This document shows positions 7,998-17,958 of a DNA stretch of 64,000 bases, piece by piece (the first letter of the stretch is position 1; each line of letters opens with the position of its first letter). The position numbers and the translations under genes were made by a program. This DNA comes from Ectopseudomonas mendocina. GTDB taxonomy: Bacteria > Pseudomonadota > Gammaproteobacteria > Pseudomonadales > Pseudomonadaceae. The notes under the pieces were generated by a model. The model was not told where the DNA came from and searched no databases. It saw nothing but the letters and a program-made list of their open reading frames with translations. The stretch covers positions 1 through 64,000 of the forward strand of contig NZ_VRYE01000014.1 of assembly GCF_008041835.1 (NCBI RefSeq), in the 5' to 3' direction.

Positions 7998-8134
7998 TTG
8001 ACTACTTATTGAACAGCGCGTATATTCACCCACGAAAGCCAGTAATTACGCTAATCCCTAGCTAATTCAGGCATTTAAAAGAACTCTTGCATGGAAATAT
8101 TTTCCACGCAGGCTGTTGATAAAAGGTGTGTAAT

Positions 8135-8184
8135 ACTGACTTGTAATCAGTAGGTCCCGGGTTCGATTCCTGGTGCCGGCACCA
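8135..8184 (+). tRNA. 3' fragment of tRNA-Thr(UGU), attachment site of the integrative element
   Basis: The sequence begins at the anticodon stem (ACTGA CTTGTAA TCAGT, anticodon TGT). It continues through the variable loop, the T arm with GGTTCGATTCC and the 3' acceptor strand, ending in CCA. The D arm and 5' acceptor strand are absent upstream, so this is not a full gene. Such 3' halves are the duplicated attachment core left by integrases that enter tRNA genes; the intact copy would lie at the other end of the element, left of the window. I recall a tRNA-Thr gene upstream of rmlB in P. aeruginosa, which would fit. Confidence 0.85.
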
Positions 8185-8630
8185 TCTAAATCAAGGCTCG
8201 CAGCAATGTGGGCCTTTTTAGTTTCTAGCCCGGGCTATCACCGGGCTATCACCAAACGGGAAAGCACCCCGTTTCCCCTGCCTCAAACCATTGTCGCTTC
8301 ACGGCGACTGCGGCGCCCTCGGCGAGCGCGCCCCGTTTGCTGAGCCTTCACGCCTCGGTGACGGAGGAATGTTTACTTTTGTTAATGTCGTTTCCGCGCT
8401 AAGCAAACCACTACCCCTCCCTGCTAACCATTGTCTTGGCTGGCCTGGCTATCCGTTATCGCTTCAGGTGCGGATATCAAGAGCTGACGCCTGCCGTCGG
8501 CATCGCGCGCGTACTGGGCACGAAACCCTCCTTCTCTGGGACTTCTCGACCCTCGGCTCTGGCCCTATAAACACGCATTTCTGTGGATACCAGCCTGGAT
8601 AACTGGCCAGACCATACTGCATCCACTCAA
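8185..8630. other. Intergenic region between tRNA-Thr fragment and IS200-like element
   Basis: Directly after the tRNA fragment GGCTC and GGGCC can pair before CTTTTTAG (8192-8217), a likely tRNA terminator. A perfect tandem repeat of GGGCTATCACC lies at 8232-8253. A hairpin with arms AAACGGG and CCCGTTT follows at 8254-8276. A 103-codon frame at 8291-8602 has no recognisable domain and an odd composition; I do not count it as a gene with confidence. Confidence 0.5.
8291..8602 (+). CDS. Doubtful open reading frame, no recognisable family
   Basis: A 103-codon frame begins with ATG at 8291. The predicted product is rich in Arg, Gly, Leu and Pro, with no clear domain, signal peptide or membrane segment, and no good ribosome-binding site. 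It lies between an attachment site and an insertion sequence. It may be a remnant or a chance frame. Confidence 0.15.
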   Translation: MSLHGDCGALGERAPFAEPSRLGDGGMFTFVNVVSALSKPLPLPANHCLGWPGYPLSLQVRISRADACRRHRARTGHETLLLWDFSTLGSGPINTHFCGYQPG

Positions 8631-8635
8631 CAACC

Positions 8636-9197
8636 ACCGACTGAAGTCGGTGGGTTAGTGACTTACGGACTGAAAGTCCGGATACGCGTCGACTGAACGA
8701 CGCGTCGGATCAGTCAGGCTCCATCCTGAAATTATCGTTCGGGCTCGGCTCAAAATGATGCTCCAGATACTGCTTGATCATCTCTTCCGTCATCTGCCCA
8801 ACCGTCGCGCAAAAGTACCCGCGAGCCCAAAAATGCTGCCCCCAATAGCGCTTTTTCAGATGGGGAAACTCCTCGAAAAGCTTGCTCGCCGTACGCCCCT
8901 TGATCCGCCTCATGATCTCACTCGGCGCCAAATTCGGCGGACTGCTCACCAGAATATGCACGTGATCCTTGCTCACCACACCTTTCACAATCCGAATTTC
9001 AAATGCTTCGCACGTCTGTCTCACCAGCTCTCGCACTCGCTCAGCAACCTCACCGCTGAGCACCTTGTATCGGTACTTAGTCACCCAAACAAAGTGATAC
9101 TCGATCTGGTAGACCGTATGACTGCCGTATCTGTAATCCATGCGCTTGCCCTCCAGCCCCGCATGGTGGCGCTAAAGCTCACCGGCTGAAAGCCGGT
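8636..9197 (-). mobile_element. IS200/IS605-family element with a single transposase gene
   Basis: A single-gene element carries hairpins at both ends. The gene-start side has ACCGGCT-GAA-AGCCGGT at 9181-9197. The other side has ACCGACT-GA-AGTCGGT at 8636-8651, then CGGACTGAAAGTCCG at 8666-8680 and CGCGTCG/CGACGCG at 8685-8704. Subterminal hairpins instead of inverted termini are the hallmark of this family, which moves as single-stranded DNA. No tnpB gene is present. The right end lies only about 15-30 bases from rmlB. Confidence 0.8.
8710..9141 (-). CDS. tnpA: IS200/IS605 family transposase TnpA (Y1 HUH enzyme)
   Basis: The 143-residue protein is a single-domain Y1 transposase that cuts and rejoins single DNA strands at hairpin ends. 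It shows [14 protein letters not shown] near the N-terminus, the metal-binding HUH motif as DHVHILV, the family segment [16 protein letters not shown], and the catalytic helix [14 protein letters not shown] with the likely nucleophilic tyrosine. The length is standard and no disruption is seen. It is transcribed away from rmlB. Confidence 0.9.
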   Translation of the reverse strand: MDYRYGSHTVYQIEYHFVWVTKYRYKVLSGEVAERVRELVRQTCEAFEIRIVKGVVSKDHVHILVSSPPNLAPSEIMRRIKGRTASKLFEEFPHLKKRYWGQHFWARGYFCATVGQMTEEMIKQYLEHHFEPSPNDNFRMEPD

Positions 9198-9224
9198 GGT
9201 TTTAACCTTTCGATGGAAAATAAA

Positions 9225-10286
9225 ATGCGCATTCTTATTACCGGCGGCGCCGGTTTCATCGGTTCGGCGCTGATCCGTTACTTGATCCAGAACACCGAAC
9301 ACGAGGTACTCAACCTCGACAAACTGACCTATGCCGGCAACCTGGAGTCGCTCGCTGAAGTAGCGGGCAACCCGTGCTACCGCTTCGTCCGTGCCGATAT
9401 CGCCGACAACGTACTGGTGGCGCAGACACTGGCCGAGTTTCAGCCCGACGCCATCATGCACCTGGCTGCCGAATCCCACGTCGACCGTTCCATCGATGGC
9501 CCGGCTGCGTTCATCCAGACCAATATCGTCGGCACCTACAGCCTGCTGGAAAGCACCCGCGCCTATTGGCTTGGCCTGAGTGCCGAGCGCAAGGCGGCGT
9601 TTCGCTTTCATCACATCTCCACCGACGAGGTGTACGGCGATCTGCATGGTGTCGATGACCTGTTCAGCGAGACCACGTCCTACGCACCCAGCTCACCTTA
9701 CTCGGCGAGCAAGGCGGCGTCCGATCATCTGGTGCGTGCCTGGCAGCGCACCTATGGCCTGCCGGTGTTGATCACCAACTGCTCGAACAACTACGGCCCC
9801 TATCATTTTCCCGAGAAGCTGATCCCACTGATGATCCTCAATGCCTTGGCGGGCAAACCGCTACCGGTGTATGGCAACGGGCAGCAGGTACGCGACTGGC
9901 TCTATGTCGAGGATCACGCGCGGGCGCTGCTCAAGGTGGTCTGCGAAGGCGAGGTGGGCGAGACCTACAATATCGGCGGGCATAACGAGCAGAAGAATCT
10001 CGATGTGGTGCGCGCCATCTGCGCACTGCTGGAAGAGCTGGCACCGCACAAGCCGTCCGGCGTGGCGCGCTATGAGGACCTGATCACCTACGTGCAGGAC
10101 CGCCCAGGTCATGACCTGCGCTATGCCATCGACGCCGGCAAGATCGAACGCGAGTTGGGCTGGGTGCCGCAGGAAACCTTCACATCCGGCCTGCGCAAGA
10201 CGGTGCAGTGGTACCTGGACAACCTCGACTGGTGCCGACGCGTGCAGGATGGCAGTTACCAGGGGCAGCGACTCGGCACCCTCTAG
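9225..10286 (+). CDS. rmlB: dTDP-glucose 4,6-dehydratase
   Basis: RmlB converts dTDP-glucose to dTDP-4-keto-6-deoxyglucose, the second step of dTDP-L-rhamnose synthesis, in the cytoplasm. It is an extended short-chain dehydrogenase: the Rossmann motif [11 protein letters not shown] at the N-terminus binds [12 protein letters not shown] holds the conserved acid, and [12 protein letters not shown] carries the catalytic YxxxK pair. The ATG at 9225 gives the family start MRILITGG with GGAAA upstream; an in-frame ATG at 9213 would add four residues. About 353 residues, full length. It leads an rmlBACD operon, with an IS200-like element immediately upstream where a promoter would be expected. Confidence 0.95.
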   Translation: MRILITGGAGFIGSALIRYLIQNTEHEVLNLDKLTYAGNLESLAEVAGNPCYRFVRADIADNVLVAQTLAEFQPDAIMHLAAESHVDRSIDGPAAFIQTNIVGTYSLLESTRAYWLGLSAERKAAFRFHHISTDEVYGDLHGVDDLFSETTSYAPSSPYSASKAASDHLVRAWQRTYGLPVLITNCSNNYGPYHFPEKLIPLMILNALAGKPLPVYGNGQQVRDWLYVEDHARALLKVVCEGEVGETYNIGGHNEQKNLDVVRAICALLEELAPHKPSGVARYEDLITYVQDRPGHDLRYAIDAGKIERELGWVPQETFTSGLRKTVQWYLDNLDWCRRVQDGSYQGQRLGTL

Positions 10287-10372
10287 CGTTCAAGACTCGG
10301 AGCAGGCGCAAAACGCCAGCCAGGCAACGGTAGACTGCAGCCGCCCTGCGCATCGACAAGGATACAGCACAC

Positions 10373-11245
10373 ATGAAAGGCATCATCCTCGCCGGCGGTT
10401 CCGGCACTCGCTTGCACCCCATCACCCTCGGCGTCTCCAAGCAGTTGCTGCCGATCTATGACAAGCCGATGATCTACTACCCTTTGTCGGTGCTGATGCT
10501 GGCCGGCATTCGCGAGATTCTGATCATCTCCACCCCCGAAGATCTGCCCAACTTCCGCAAGATGCTCGGCGACGGCAGCCAGTTCGGCATCGACCTGCAA
10601 TATGCCGAGCAACCCTCTCCCGACGGCCTGGCGCAAGCCTTCCTGATCGGCGAGTCGTTCATTGGCAACGACTCGGTATGCCTGATCCTCGGCGACAACA
10701 TCTTCCATGGTCAGCACTTCACCGAGAAGCTGCTGCGCGCGGCCACCCACAATAGCGGTGCCACGGTCTTCGGCTACTGGGTCAGCGACCCGGAGCGTTT
10801 CGGCGTGGTCGAGTTCGACGCCGCCGGCAATGCGCTGTCGATCGAGGAAAAGCCGGCAAAACCCAAGTCCAGCTTTGCCGTGACCGGCCTGTATTTCTAC
10901 GACAATGACGTGGTGCAGATCGCCAAGGCGGTCAAGCCCTCGCCACGCGGCGAGCTGGAAATCACCGATGTGAACAACGCCTATCTGGCCCGTGGCGACC
11001 TGCGCGTTGAGCGCTTCGGCCGCGGTTTCGCCTGGCTCGACACCGGCACCCACGACAGCCTGCTCGATGCCTCGCACTACGTGCAGACCGTGGAAAAGCG
11101 CCAGGGCCTGAAGGTCGCCTGCCTCGAAGAAATCGCCTATCAGCAGGGCTGGATCGACCGCGACAAACTGCTCGCGTGCGCCAAGGCGCTGGGCAAGACC
11201 GGCTACGGTCAGTACCTGTACAAGCTTGCCGAGGAACTCCCATGA
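10373..11245 (+). CDS. rmlA: Glucose-1-phosphate thymidylyltransferase
   Basis: RmlA makes dTDP-glucose from dTTP and glucose-1-phosphate, the first and feedback-controlled step of the rhamnose pathway. The nucleotidyltransferase signature [16 protein letters not shown] is at the N-terminus, and [24 protein letters not shown] and [17 protein letters not shown] follow in the usual order. Length is 290 residues, normal. An 86-base gap follows rmlB, and the stop overlaps the rmlC start as ATGA. Confidence 0.95.
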   Translation: MKGIILAGGSGTRLHPITLGVSKQLLPIYDKPMIYYPLSVLMLAGIREILIISTPEDLPNFRKMLGDGSQFGIDLQYAEQPSPDGLAQAFLIGESFIGNDSVCLILGDNIFHGQHFTEKLLRAATHNSGATVFGYWVSDPERFGVVEFDAAGNALSIEEKPAKPKSSFAVTGLYFYDNDVVQIAKAVKPSPRGELEITDVNNAYLARGDLRVERFGRGFAWLDTGTHDSLLDASHYVQTVEKRQGLKVACLEEIAYQQGWIDRDKLLACAKALGKTGYGQYLYKLAEELP

Positions 11246-11790
11246 AGGTGATTACCACTGCATTGCCGGAAGTGCTGATTCTCGAACCCCAGGTATTCGG
11301 TGATGAACGCGGCTTCTTCTACGAGAGTTTCAACGCACGGCGCTTTGCCGAAGCCACCGGGGTAACCCGCGAATTCGTCCAGGACAACCACTCACGCTCG
11401 GCGCGCGGCGTACTGCGCGGCCTGCACTATCAACTGCAGCAGGCCCAGGGCAAGCTGGTGCGCGTCAGCGCCGGCGAGGTCTATGACGTCGCGGTCGACG
11501 TACGCCGCAGCTCGGCGAATTTCGGCAAGTGGGTCGGCGTGCATTTGTCCGCCGAGAACAAACGCCAGCTGTGGGTGCCGGAAGGCTTCGCCCATGGTTT
11601 CCTGGTGCTCAGCGAATACGCCGAGTTCCTCTACAAGACCACCGACTACTACGCCCCGGCTCACGAGCGCTGCATCCGCTGGGACGACACGCAACTGGCC
11701 ATCGACTGGCCGCTCGACGGCCTGTCGCCACATCTCTCGGCCAAAGACCAACAGGGCCTGAGTCTGACCGACGCCGAGACCTTCCCATGA
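11242..11790 (+). CDS. rmlC: dTDP-4-dehydrorhamnose 3,5-epimerase
   Basis: RmlC epimerises the 4-keto sugar at C3 and C5. The 182-residue cupin-fold protein shows [31 protein letters not shown] with the catalytic histidine, [16 protein letters not shown], and [13 protein letters not shown]. The start at 11242 overlaps the rmlA stop by four bases, and the end overlaps rmlD in the same way, so the three genes are translationally coupled. An upstream in-frame ATG at 11176 lies inside rmlA and is less likely. Confidence 0.95.
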   Translation: MKVITTALPEVLILEPQVFGDERGFFYESFNARRFAEATGVTREFVQDNHSRSARGVLRGLHYQLQQAQGKLVRVSAGEVYDVAVDVRRSSANFGKWVGVHLSAENKRQLWVPEGFAHGFLVLSEYAEFLYKTTDYYAPAHERCIRWDDTQLAIDWPLDGLSPHLSAKDQQGLSLTDAETFP

Positions 11791-12650
11791 AGATTCTGAT
11801 CAGCGGCCATACCGGACAGGTCGCCCGTGAGCTGCAATTGGCCCTGCACAAGCATGAACTGGTTAGTCTCGGCCGCCAGGCATTCGACCTGTCGCACCCG
11901 GACAGCCTGCGCGAAACCATTCTGCGCGAGCGCCCGGCACTGGTGATCAATGCCGCTGCATACACCGCCGTCGACCAGGCCGAGCAGGAGCGCGAGCTGG
12001 CCTTCGCCATCAACGCCGAGGCGCCTGGCGTGATGGCCGACGCCTGTTTCGAGCTGGATATCCCGCTGATCCACTACTCCACCGACTACGTCTTCGACGG
12101 CAGCAAGGCCACACCCTACCGCGAGGCCGATACGCCGTGCCCGCTGAGCGTCTACGGCGCCAGCAAGGCAGCGGGTGAGCAGGCGCTGCGCATCAGCGGT
12201 TGCGACCACCTGATCCTGCGTACCAGTTGGGTCTACTCGCAGTACGGGCGCAACTTCCTCCTGACCATGCAGCGCCTGCTGCAGGAGCGCGAAGAACTCA
12301 GCGTGGTCAACGACCAGATCGGCGCGCCGACCTGGGCCGGCAGCATCGCCAGCGCCACCGCCGAGCTGATCGACAAGTGGCAGCAGGGGCGCCATCACTG
12401 GGGCACCTACCACCTGACCTGTCAGGGCGAGACCAGTTGGTTCGGCTTCGCCAGCGCCATCGCCGAGCGCCTGCGTGCAGCTGGCAAACCCTGCGCCAGG
12501 CTACGCCCCATTCCCAGCAGCGAGTACCCGACACCGGCGCAGCGCCCACTCAATTCGCGCCTGGATGGCGAGCGCCTGGAGCAAGACTGGCAGGTTCGCC
12601 TGCCGGAATGGCGCACGGCACTGGATGCCTGCCTGCAACGCATGAACTGA
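11787..12650 (+). CDS. rmlD: dTDP-4-dehydrorhamnose reductase
   Basis: RmlD reduces dTDP-4-keto-rhamnose to dTDP-L-rhamnose with NAD(P)H. The N-terminal motif ISGHTGQVARELQ is the nucleotide site, VINAAAYTAVDQAE and HYSTDYVFDG follow, and the catalytic YGASK is present. Length is 287 residues. The start at 11787 overlaps the rmlC stop as ATGA; the frame is open further upstream but only inside rmlC. The order here is B-A-C-D, whereas I recall B-D-A-C for P. aeruginosa. The product supplies rhamnose for lipopolysaccharide core and O antigen or rhamnolipid. Confidence 0.95.
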   Translation: MKILISGHTGQVARELQLALHKHELVSLGRQAFDLSHPDSLRETILRERPALVINAAAYTAVDQAEQERELAFAINAEAPGVMADACFELDIPLIHYSTDYVFDGSKATPYREADTPCPLSVYGASKAAGEQALRISGCDHLILRTSWVYSQYGRNFLLTMQRLLQEREELSVVNDQIGAPTWAGSIASATAELIDKWQQGRHHWGTYHLTCQGETSWFGFASAIAERLRAAGKPCARLRPIPSSEYPTPAQRPLNSRLDGERLEQDWQVRLPEWRTALDACLQRMN

Positions 12651-12725
12651 CGGTAGCGGCCGGCGCCCATCACCGGCCGTACACTTAACGTGCATAATGC
12701 GCCGATCATTTCTGCACGGTTTGCC

Positions 12726-14540
12726 ATGAGCACGAACACTGCCACTCCCCGTCGCCTGCGCTGGCGCAGCCTCGTGCTGCTGGCGCTGCTGCTTGCGCCA
12801 CTGCTGTGGCCGGTGCATTTCCTGGCCGAGCGTTACTACCGCGAGGTGCTGATCGAACAGAACCGGCAAACCCTTGACCTGTACGTCGCCAACCTGCTCG
12901 GTACGCTGCGTCGTTACGAGGTTCTGCCGCAGATTCTCGGTGATCTTCCAGGCGTACGCGCAGCCCTGCATGCGCCCGAAGACCCTGCCGCACTGGACAC
13001 CGCCAATCGCCTGCTGGCGCGCATCAAGCGGCAGACCGGTGCCGACGTGATCTACCTGATGAATAATCGCGGCGTCACCCTGGCTGCCTCCAACTGGGAC
13101 AAACCCGATAGTTTCGTCGCCGGCAACTTCGCCTTTCGCCCCTATTTCCGTGAAGCCATGGCCGGCCGTCTGGGCCGCTTCTTCGGCCTCGGCACCACAT
13201 CCGGCAAGCGCGGCTACTACTTCGCCTACCCGGTGCGCGAGGACGATCACAACATTGGCGCACTGGTGGTCAAGGTTGACCTCGATCACACCGAAACGCT
13301 GTGGGGCAACACGCCGGAACAGTTACTGGTGACCGACACCAATGGCGTGGTGATTCTCACCTCGCGCCCGGACTGGCGCTTTCATGCCAGCCGCCCACTG
13401 GACCGCGTCGAACAGTCCGCCATCGCCAGCAATCAGCCCTACCCGACCCAGGCGCCACCTCGCCTGGATCTCGACCCAAACGCCTGGCTGATACAAAGTC
13501 GTGTTCTGGACGAAACCGGCTGGACGGTGAGCATTCTCGCCCCGCGCATCCTCCTCGACCGCCCCGTGCGCAGCGCCGTGGCCGTGGGTGCGGCAGCCTT
13601 GCTGGCGCTGCTGTTGCTGCTCGGCCTGTTGATTCTGCGCCGCCGCCATTACCTCGAACGCATCGCCCTCGACGCCCGCGCCAAGGCCGAACTGGAACAG
13701 CGCGTGGCCGAACGCACGCAGGATCTGGAGCTGCTCAACAGCCGCCTCAAGCAGGAAGTGCTCGAACGCGAGCAGGCCCAGCAGGAACTGGTGCGCGCTC
13801 AGGATGAACTGGTTCAGGCCGGCAAACTGTCGGCGCTCGGCACCATGAGCGCCAGCATCAGCCACGAACTCAATCAACCGCTGGGGGCGATCCGCAGTTA
13901 CGCTGAAAATGCCAGCACCCTGCTCGATCACCAGCGCAACGATGATGCCCGCGCCAACCTCAAGCTGATCAGCGAGCTGACCGAACGCATGGCCTCGATC
14001 ATCGCCCACTTGCGCGCATTCGCCCGCCGCGACCGCCATGCGCCGGAGCGCGTCGCCCTGCAACCGGCGCTGGACGATGCCCTGGCCCTGCTGGCTATGC
14101 GTCGCCGGGCCATGGACATAGAACTGATTCGCGACCTGCCGGATGCCACCCTCTGGGTTCAGGCCGGTGAGACACGCCTGCGCCAGGTGCTCGGCAATCT
14201 GCTTGGCAACGCACTCGATGCGCTGGTCGCCAAGGCGCCACCACGACGTATCTGGATCAGCCTCGAACATCAGGCCGAGCACCTCGACCTGCTGCTGCGC
14301 GACAACGGTCCCGGTTTCTCGGCCGAATCCCTGGCACGCGCACGTGAGCCCTTCTTCACCACCAAGACCAGCGCCCAAGGCCTGGGGCTGGGCCTGGCCA
14401 TCTGCGATAGTCTGGTGCGTGCGCTGGACGGCGAACTGCTGCTGGCCAATCATCCGGCCGGCGGCGCGCTGATCACCCTGCGCCTGCGCCTGGCCAGCCC
14501 CGGCGTCAACCTGCAACCTTCCGAGGATCCTTCGCCATGA
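12726..14540 (+). CDS. dctB: C4-dicarboxylate sensor histidine kinase
   Basis: DctB senses C4-dicarboxylates such as succinate and phosphorylates DctD. The 604-residue protein has a membrane segment at about 14-33, a periplasmic double PAS-like sensor (about 40-280), a second membrane segment (about 285-305), a coiled coil, and a kinase core. That core has the H box SASISHELNQPLGAIRSYAE (His380), an N box LLGNALDAL, and G boxes RDNGPGFS and GLGLGLAICDSLV. I chose the ATG at 12726; a frame to 12690 exists but lacks support. The gene overlaps dctD by four bases, forming the usual dctBD pair beside dctPQM. Confidence 0.93.
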   Translation: MSTNTATPRRLRWRSLVLLALLLAPLLWPVHFLAERYYREVLIEQNRQTLDLYVANLLGTLRRYEVLPQILGDLPGVRAALHAPEDPAALDTANRLLARIKRQTGADVIYLMNNRGVTLAASNWDKPDSFVAGNFAFRPYFREAMAGRLGRFFGLGTTSGKRGYYFAYPVREDDHNIGALVVKVDLDHTETLWGNTPEQLLVTDTNGVVILTSRPDWRFHASRPLDRVEQSAIASNQPYPTQAPPRLDLDPNAWLIQSRVLDETGWTVSILAPRILLDRPVRSAVAVGAAALLALLLLLGLLILRRRHYLERIALDARAKAELEQRVAERTQDLELLNSRLKQEVLEREQAQQELVRAQDELVQAGKLSALGTMSASISHELNQPLGAIRSYAENASTLLDHQRNDDARANLKLISELTERMASIIAHLRAFARRDRHAPERVALQPALDDALALLAMRRRAMDIELIRDLPDATLWVQAGETRLRQVLGNLLGNALDALVAKAPPRRIWISLEHQAEHLDLLLRDNGPGFSAESLARAREPFFTTKTSAQGLGLGLAICDSLVRALDGELLLANHPAGGALITLRLRLASPGVNLQPSEDPSP

Positions 14541-15922
14541 CCAGCGACAGCGCCATCGACAGCCGCATTCAGGTACTGCTGATCGACGACGATGCCCATC
14601 TGCGCCAGGCACTCAGCCAGACGCTCGACTTGGCCGGGCTCAAGGTCATCAGCCTGGGCGATGCGCAGGATCTGGCCGCGCGCATTCCGGCAGGCTGGCC
14701 GGGCGTGGTGGTCAGCGACATCCGCATGCCGGGTATCGACGGCCTGCAACTGCTGCAACAGCTTCGCGAACGCGATGCCGAGTTGCCGGTGCTGCTGATC
14801 ACCGGCCATGGTGACGTGCCGCTGGCCGTGCAGGCTATGCGCGCTGGCGCCTACGACTTCCTGGAAAAACCTTTCGCCAACGACGACCTGCTCGACAGCG
14901 TGCGCCGTGCCCTGGAACTGCGCCGCCTGGTACTGGACAACCGCAGCCTGCGCATGGCGCTCAATGACCGCCAGCAGCTGTCCAGCCGCCTGGTGGGCCA
15001 GTCGCCCGCTATGCAGCGTCTACGTGAGCAGATCAGCGCACTCGCCGGCATCGCCACCGACGTGCTGATTCTCGGCGAGACCGGTGCCGGCAAAGAGGTG
15101 GTCGCCCGCGCCCTGCACGATCTGTCCAGCCGCCGCGACGGCCCCTTCGTCGCCATCAACGCCGGTGCACTGGCCGAATCGGTGGTGGAAAGCGAGCTGT
15201 TCGGCCACGAGGCCGGCGCCTTCACCGGCGCGCAAAAACGACGCATCGGCAAATTCGAGTTCGCCAATGGCGGCACCCTGTTCCTCGACGAGATCGAGAG
15301 CATGAGCCTGGACGTGCAGGTCAAGCTGCTACGCCTGCTGCAGGAGCGCGTGGTCGAACGCCTGGGTGGCAACCAGCTGATCCCGCTGGATATCCGTGTG
15401 ATCGCCGCGACCAAGGAAGATTTGCGCCAGGCCGCCGATGCCGGGCGTTTCCGCGCCGACCTGTACTACCGGCTCAACGTCGCACCGCTGTCCATTCCAG
15501 CGCTGCGCGAACGCGGCGAAGATGCCCTGCTGCTGTTCCAGCATTTCGCCGAATCGGCGGCCGCCCGCCACGCCCTGGCGCCACGTGAACTGCAACCTGG
15601 GCAGCGTGCGCTGCTGCTGCGTCATCCATGGCCGGGCAACGTGCGCGAACTGCAGAACGCCGCCGAACGTTTCGCCCTGGGCCTGGAACTGGCGCTGGAC
15701 AGCAACGCGCCGAACCTGCCGCCGGTCAATGGCGGGCTCAGCGAGCAGGTCGAAGCCTTCGAACGCGCGCTGATCGCCGCCGAGCTGAATCGCCCGCACG
15801 GCTCGCTGCGCAGCCTGGCCGAAGCGCTGGGCGTGCCGCGCAAGACCCTGCACGACAAACTGCGTAAACATGGGCTGAATTTCTCCGGCGCTGGCGGAAG
15901 CTCGCCAGAGGACTTCGACTAA
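14537..15922 (+). CDS. dctD: Sigma-54-dependent C4-dicarboxylate response regulator
   Basis: DctD activates dicarboxylate transport genes with the sigma-54 RNA polymerase. The receiver domain (1-125) has LLIDDDAHLR and the phosphoacceptor Asp61 in VVVSDIRMPG. The AAA+ domain has Walker A GETGAGKE near 180, the sigma-54 contact loop GAFTGA near 227 and Walker B GGTLFLDEIESM. A Fis-type helix-turn-helix ends the protein (GSLRSLAEALGVPRKTLHDK). Length is 461 residues. Its likely target is the sigma-54 promoter at 16038-16053 upstream of dctP. Confidence 0.95.
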   Translation: MTSDSAIDSRIQVLLIDDDAHLRQALSQTLDLAGLKVISLGDAQDLAARIPAGWPGVVVSDIRMPGIDGLQLLQQLRERDAELPVLLITGHGDVPLAVQAMRAGAYDFLEKPFANDDLLDSVRRALELRRLVLDNRSLRMALNDRQQLSSRLVGQSPAMQRLREQISALAGIATDVLILGETGAGKEVVARALHDLSSRRDGPFVAINAGALAESVVESELFGHEAGAFTGAQKRRIGKFEFANGGTLFLDEIESMSLDVQVKLLRLLQERVVERLGGNQLIPLDIRVIAATKEDLRQAADAGRFRADLYYRLNVAPLSIPALRERGEDALLLFQHFAESAAARHALAPRELQPGQRALLLRHPWPGNVRELQNAAERFALGLELALDSNAPNLPPVNGGLSEQVEAFERALIAAELNRPHGSLRSLAEALGVPRKTLHDKLRKHGLNFSGAGGSSPEDFD

Positions 15923-15924
15923 CT

Positions 15925-16005
15925 GGCGGCAAACCGCCAAACGCGCTGCCGGTACGCCTCGGCCGGCAGCCGACAGAATGCCACCAAGGCCCGTAGAACG
16001 GGCTT
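15925..16005 (+). promoter_or_regulatory. Cluster of inverted repeats between dctD and the sigma-54 promoter
   Basis: Three hairpin-forming repeats follow the dctD stop: GGCGG/CCGCC at 15925-15937, GCTGCCGG/CCGGCAGC at 15944-15969 and AAGGCCCGT/ACGGGCTTT at 15985-16005. They may terminate dctD transcription or include upstream binding sites for DctD, which normally lie 70-150 bases before a sigma-54 promoter. The sequence cannot decide between these. Confidence 0.4.
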
Positions 16006-16037
16006 TACCGGCGCACCGACAGCGCGCTCATGCGGAC

Positions 16038-16053
16038 TGGCACAAGGGTTGCT
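16038..16053 (+). promoter_or_regulatory. Sigma-54 promoter of the dctPQM operon
   Basis: TGGCAC-AAGGG-TTGCT matches the -24/-12 consensus TGGCAC-N5-TTGCW exactly. It lies about 150 bases before dctP and directly downstream of the gene for the sigma-54 activator DctD. Confidence 0.85.
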
Positions 16054-16102
16054 CTAGGCAAACTCCAAGCGAACCCACAAGCACAAGTCCAGGCCTCGCT
16101 GA

Positions 16103-17197
<1,095 letters not shown>

Positions 17198-17210
17198 GGC
17201 CGGAGAGCCG

Positions 17211-17241
17211 GGTGGGCAGGGTGCAATTGCCCTGCTCCACC
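17211..17241 (+). promoter_or_regulatory. Intercistronic hairpin between dctP and dctQ
   Basis: Arms GGTGGGCAGGG and CCCTGCTCCACC pair with one bulge on each side around a short loop, 14 bases after the dctP stop. No T run follows. A hairpin here would leave more dctP than dctQM message, matching the usual excess of binding protein; this function is inference. Confidence 0.55.
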
Positions 17242-17331
17242 ACGACGCCCGCGAAGGGCATCGAAACATGCAGCAACCGGTGAGCCGGCCCTCGGTTCGC
17301 CTTACGCCCTTTCCATTCGGGAGAACCGACC

Positions 17332-17958
17332 ATGAACGCCTTGCGGCGCGTCTGGGAGCACTTCGAGGAAGGCTTCATCGCTTTCCTCCTGGCGGCCATG
17401 ACGCTGATCACATTCGTCTACGTGATCCTCAACAACTTCTACACCCTGTTCTATTGGCTGGGTGACGCCTTTGGCGGCAACGAGTTTCTGCTCGGTATCG
17501 GCGACGCCATTCTCGACATGGCCCAGGCGATGACCTGGAGCAATGCCCTGACCAAAGCGCTGTTCGGCTGGCTGATCTTCTTCGGCCTGGCCTACGGCGT
17601 GCGCACCGCCGGCCACATTGGCGTCGACGCCCTGGTCAAGCTCGCCCCGCGCGGCGTGCAACGCGTCATTGGTGTGATCGCCTGCTCGGCCTGCCTGGGC
17701 TACGCCGGCCTCATCGCCGTCGGCAGCTACGACTGGGTCAGCACCCTGTTCAAGGCCGGCATCGGTGCCGAGGACCTCGGTCACTACGGCATCAAGCAAT
17801 GGCATATCGGCATGATCGTGCCCTTCGGCTACGCCATGGTGTTCATCCGCTTCCTGGAAATCCTCGTGCGCATCCTGCGCAACGAGCAGACCGGCCTCGG
17901 CCTGGCTGACGAAGCCGCTGACGCCCTGAAAATCAATGAGCACGAGGAGGCCAAATAA
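17332..17958 (+). CDS. dctQ: TRAP dicarboxylate transporter, small membrane subunit
   Basis: DctQ is the four-helix small permease subunit that pairs with DctM. The 208-residue protein has hydrophobic segments at about 15-38, 72-92, 105-130 and 150-172, and the family feature HIGVDALVKLAPRG after the second helix. It begins 134 bases after dctP, and its stop shares one base with the dctM start, so the two membrane subunits are translationally coupled. Confidence 0.93.
   Translation: MNALRRVWEHFEEGFIAFLLAAMTLITFVYVILNNFYTLFYWLGDAFGGNEFLLGIGDAILDMAQAMTWSNALTKALFGWLIFFGLAYGVRTAGHIGVDALVKLAPRGVQRVIGVIACSACLGYAGLIAVGSYDWVSTLFKAGIGAEDLGHYGIKQWHIGMIVPFGYAMVFIRFLEILVRILRNEQTGLGLADEAADALKINEHEEAK

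Noticed and set aside
8631..8704. CRISPR-like series of short repeats
   Set aside because: The three units are different hairpins belonging to the end of an IS200-type element; there are no regular spacers and no cas genes.
12656..12680. GC hairpin after rmlD as a terminator
   Set aside because: GGCCGG/CCGGCC can pair but no T run follows and the loop is long, so I did not call it.
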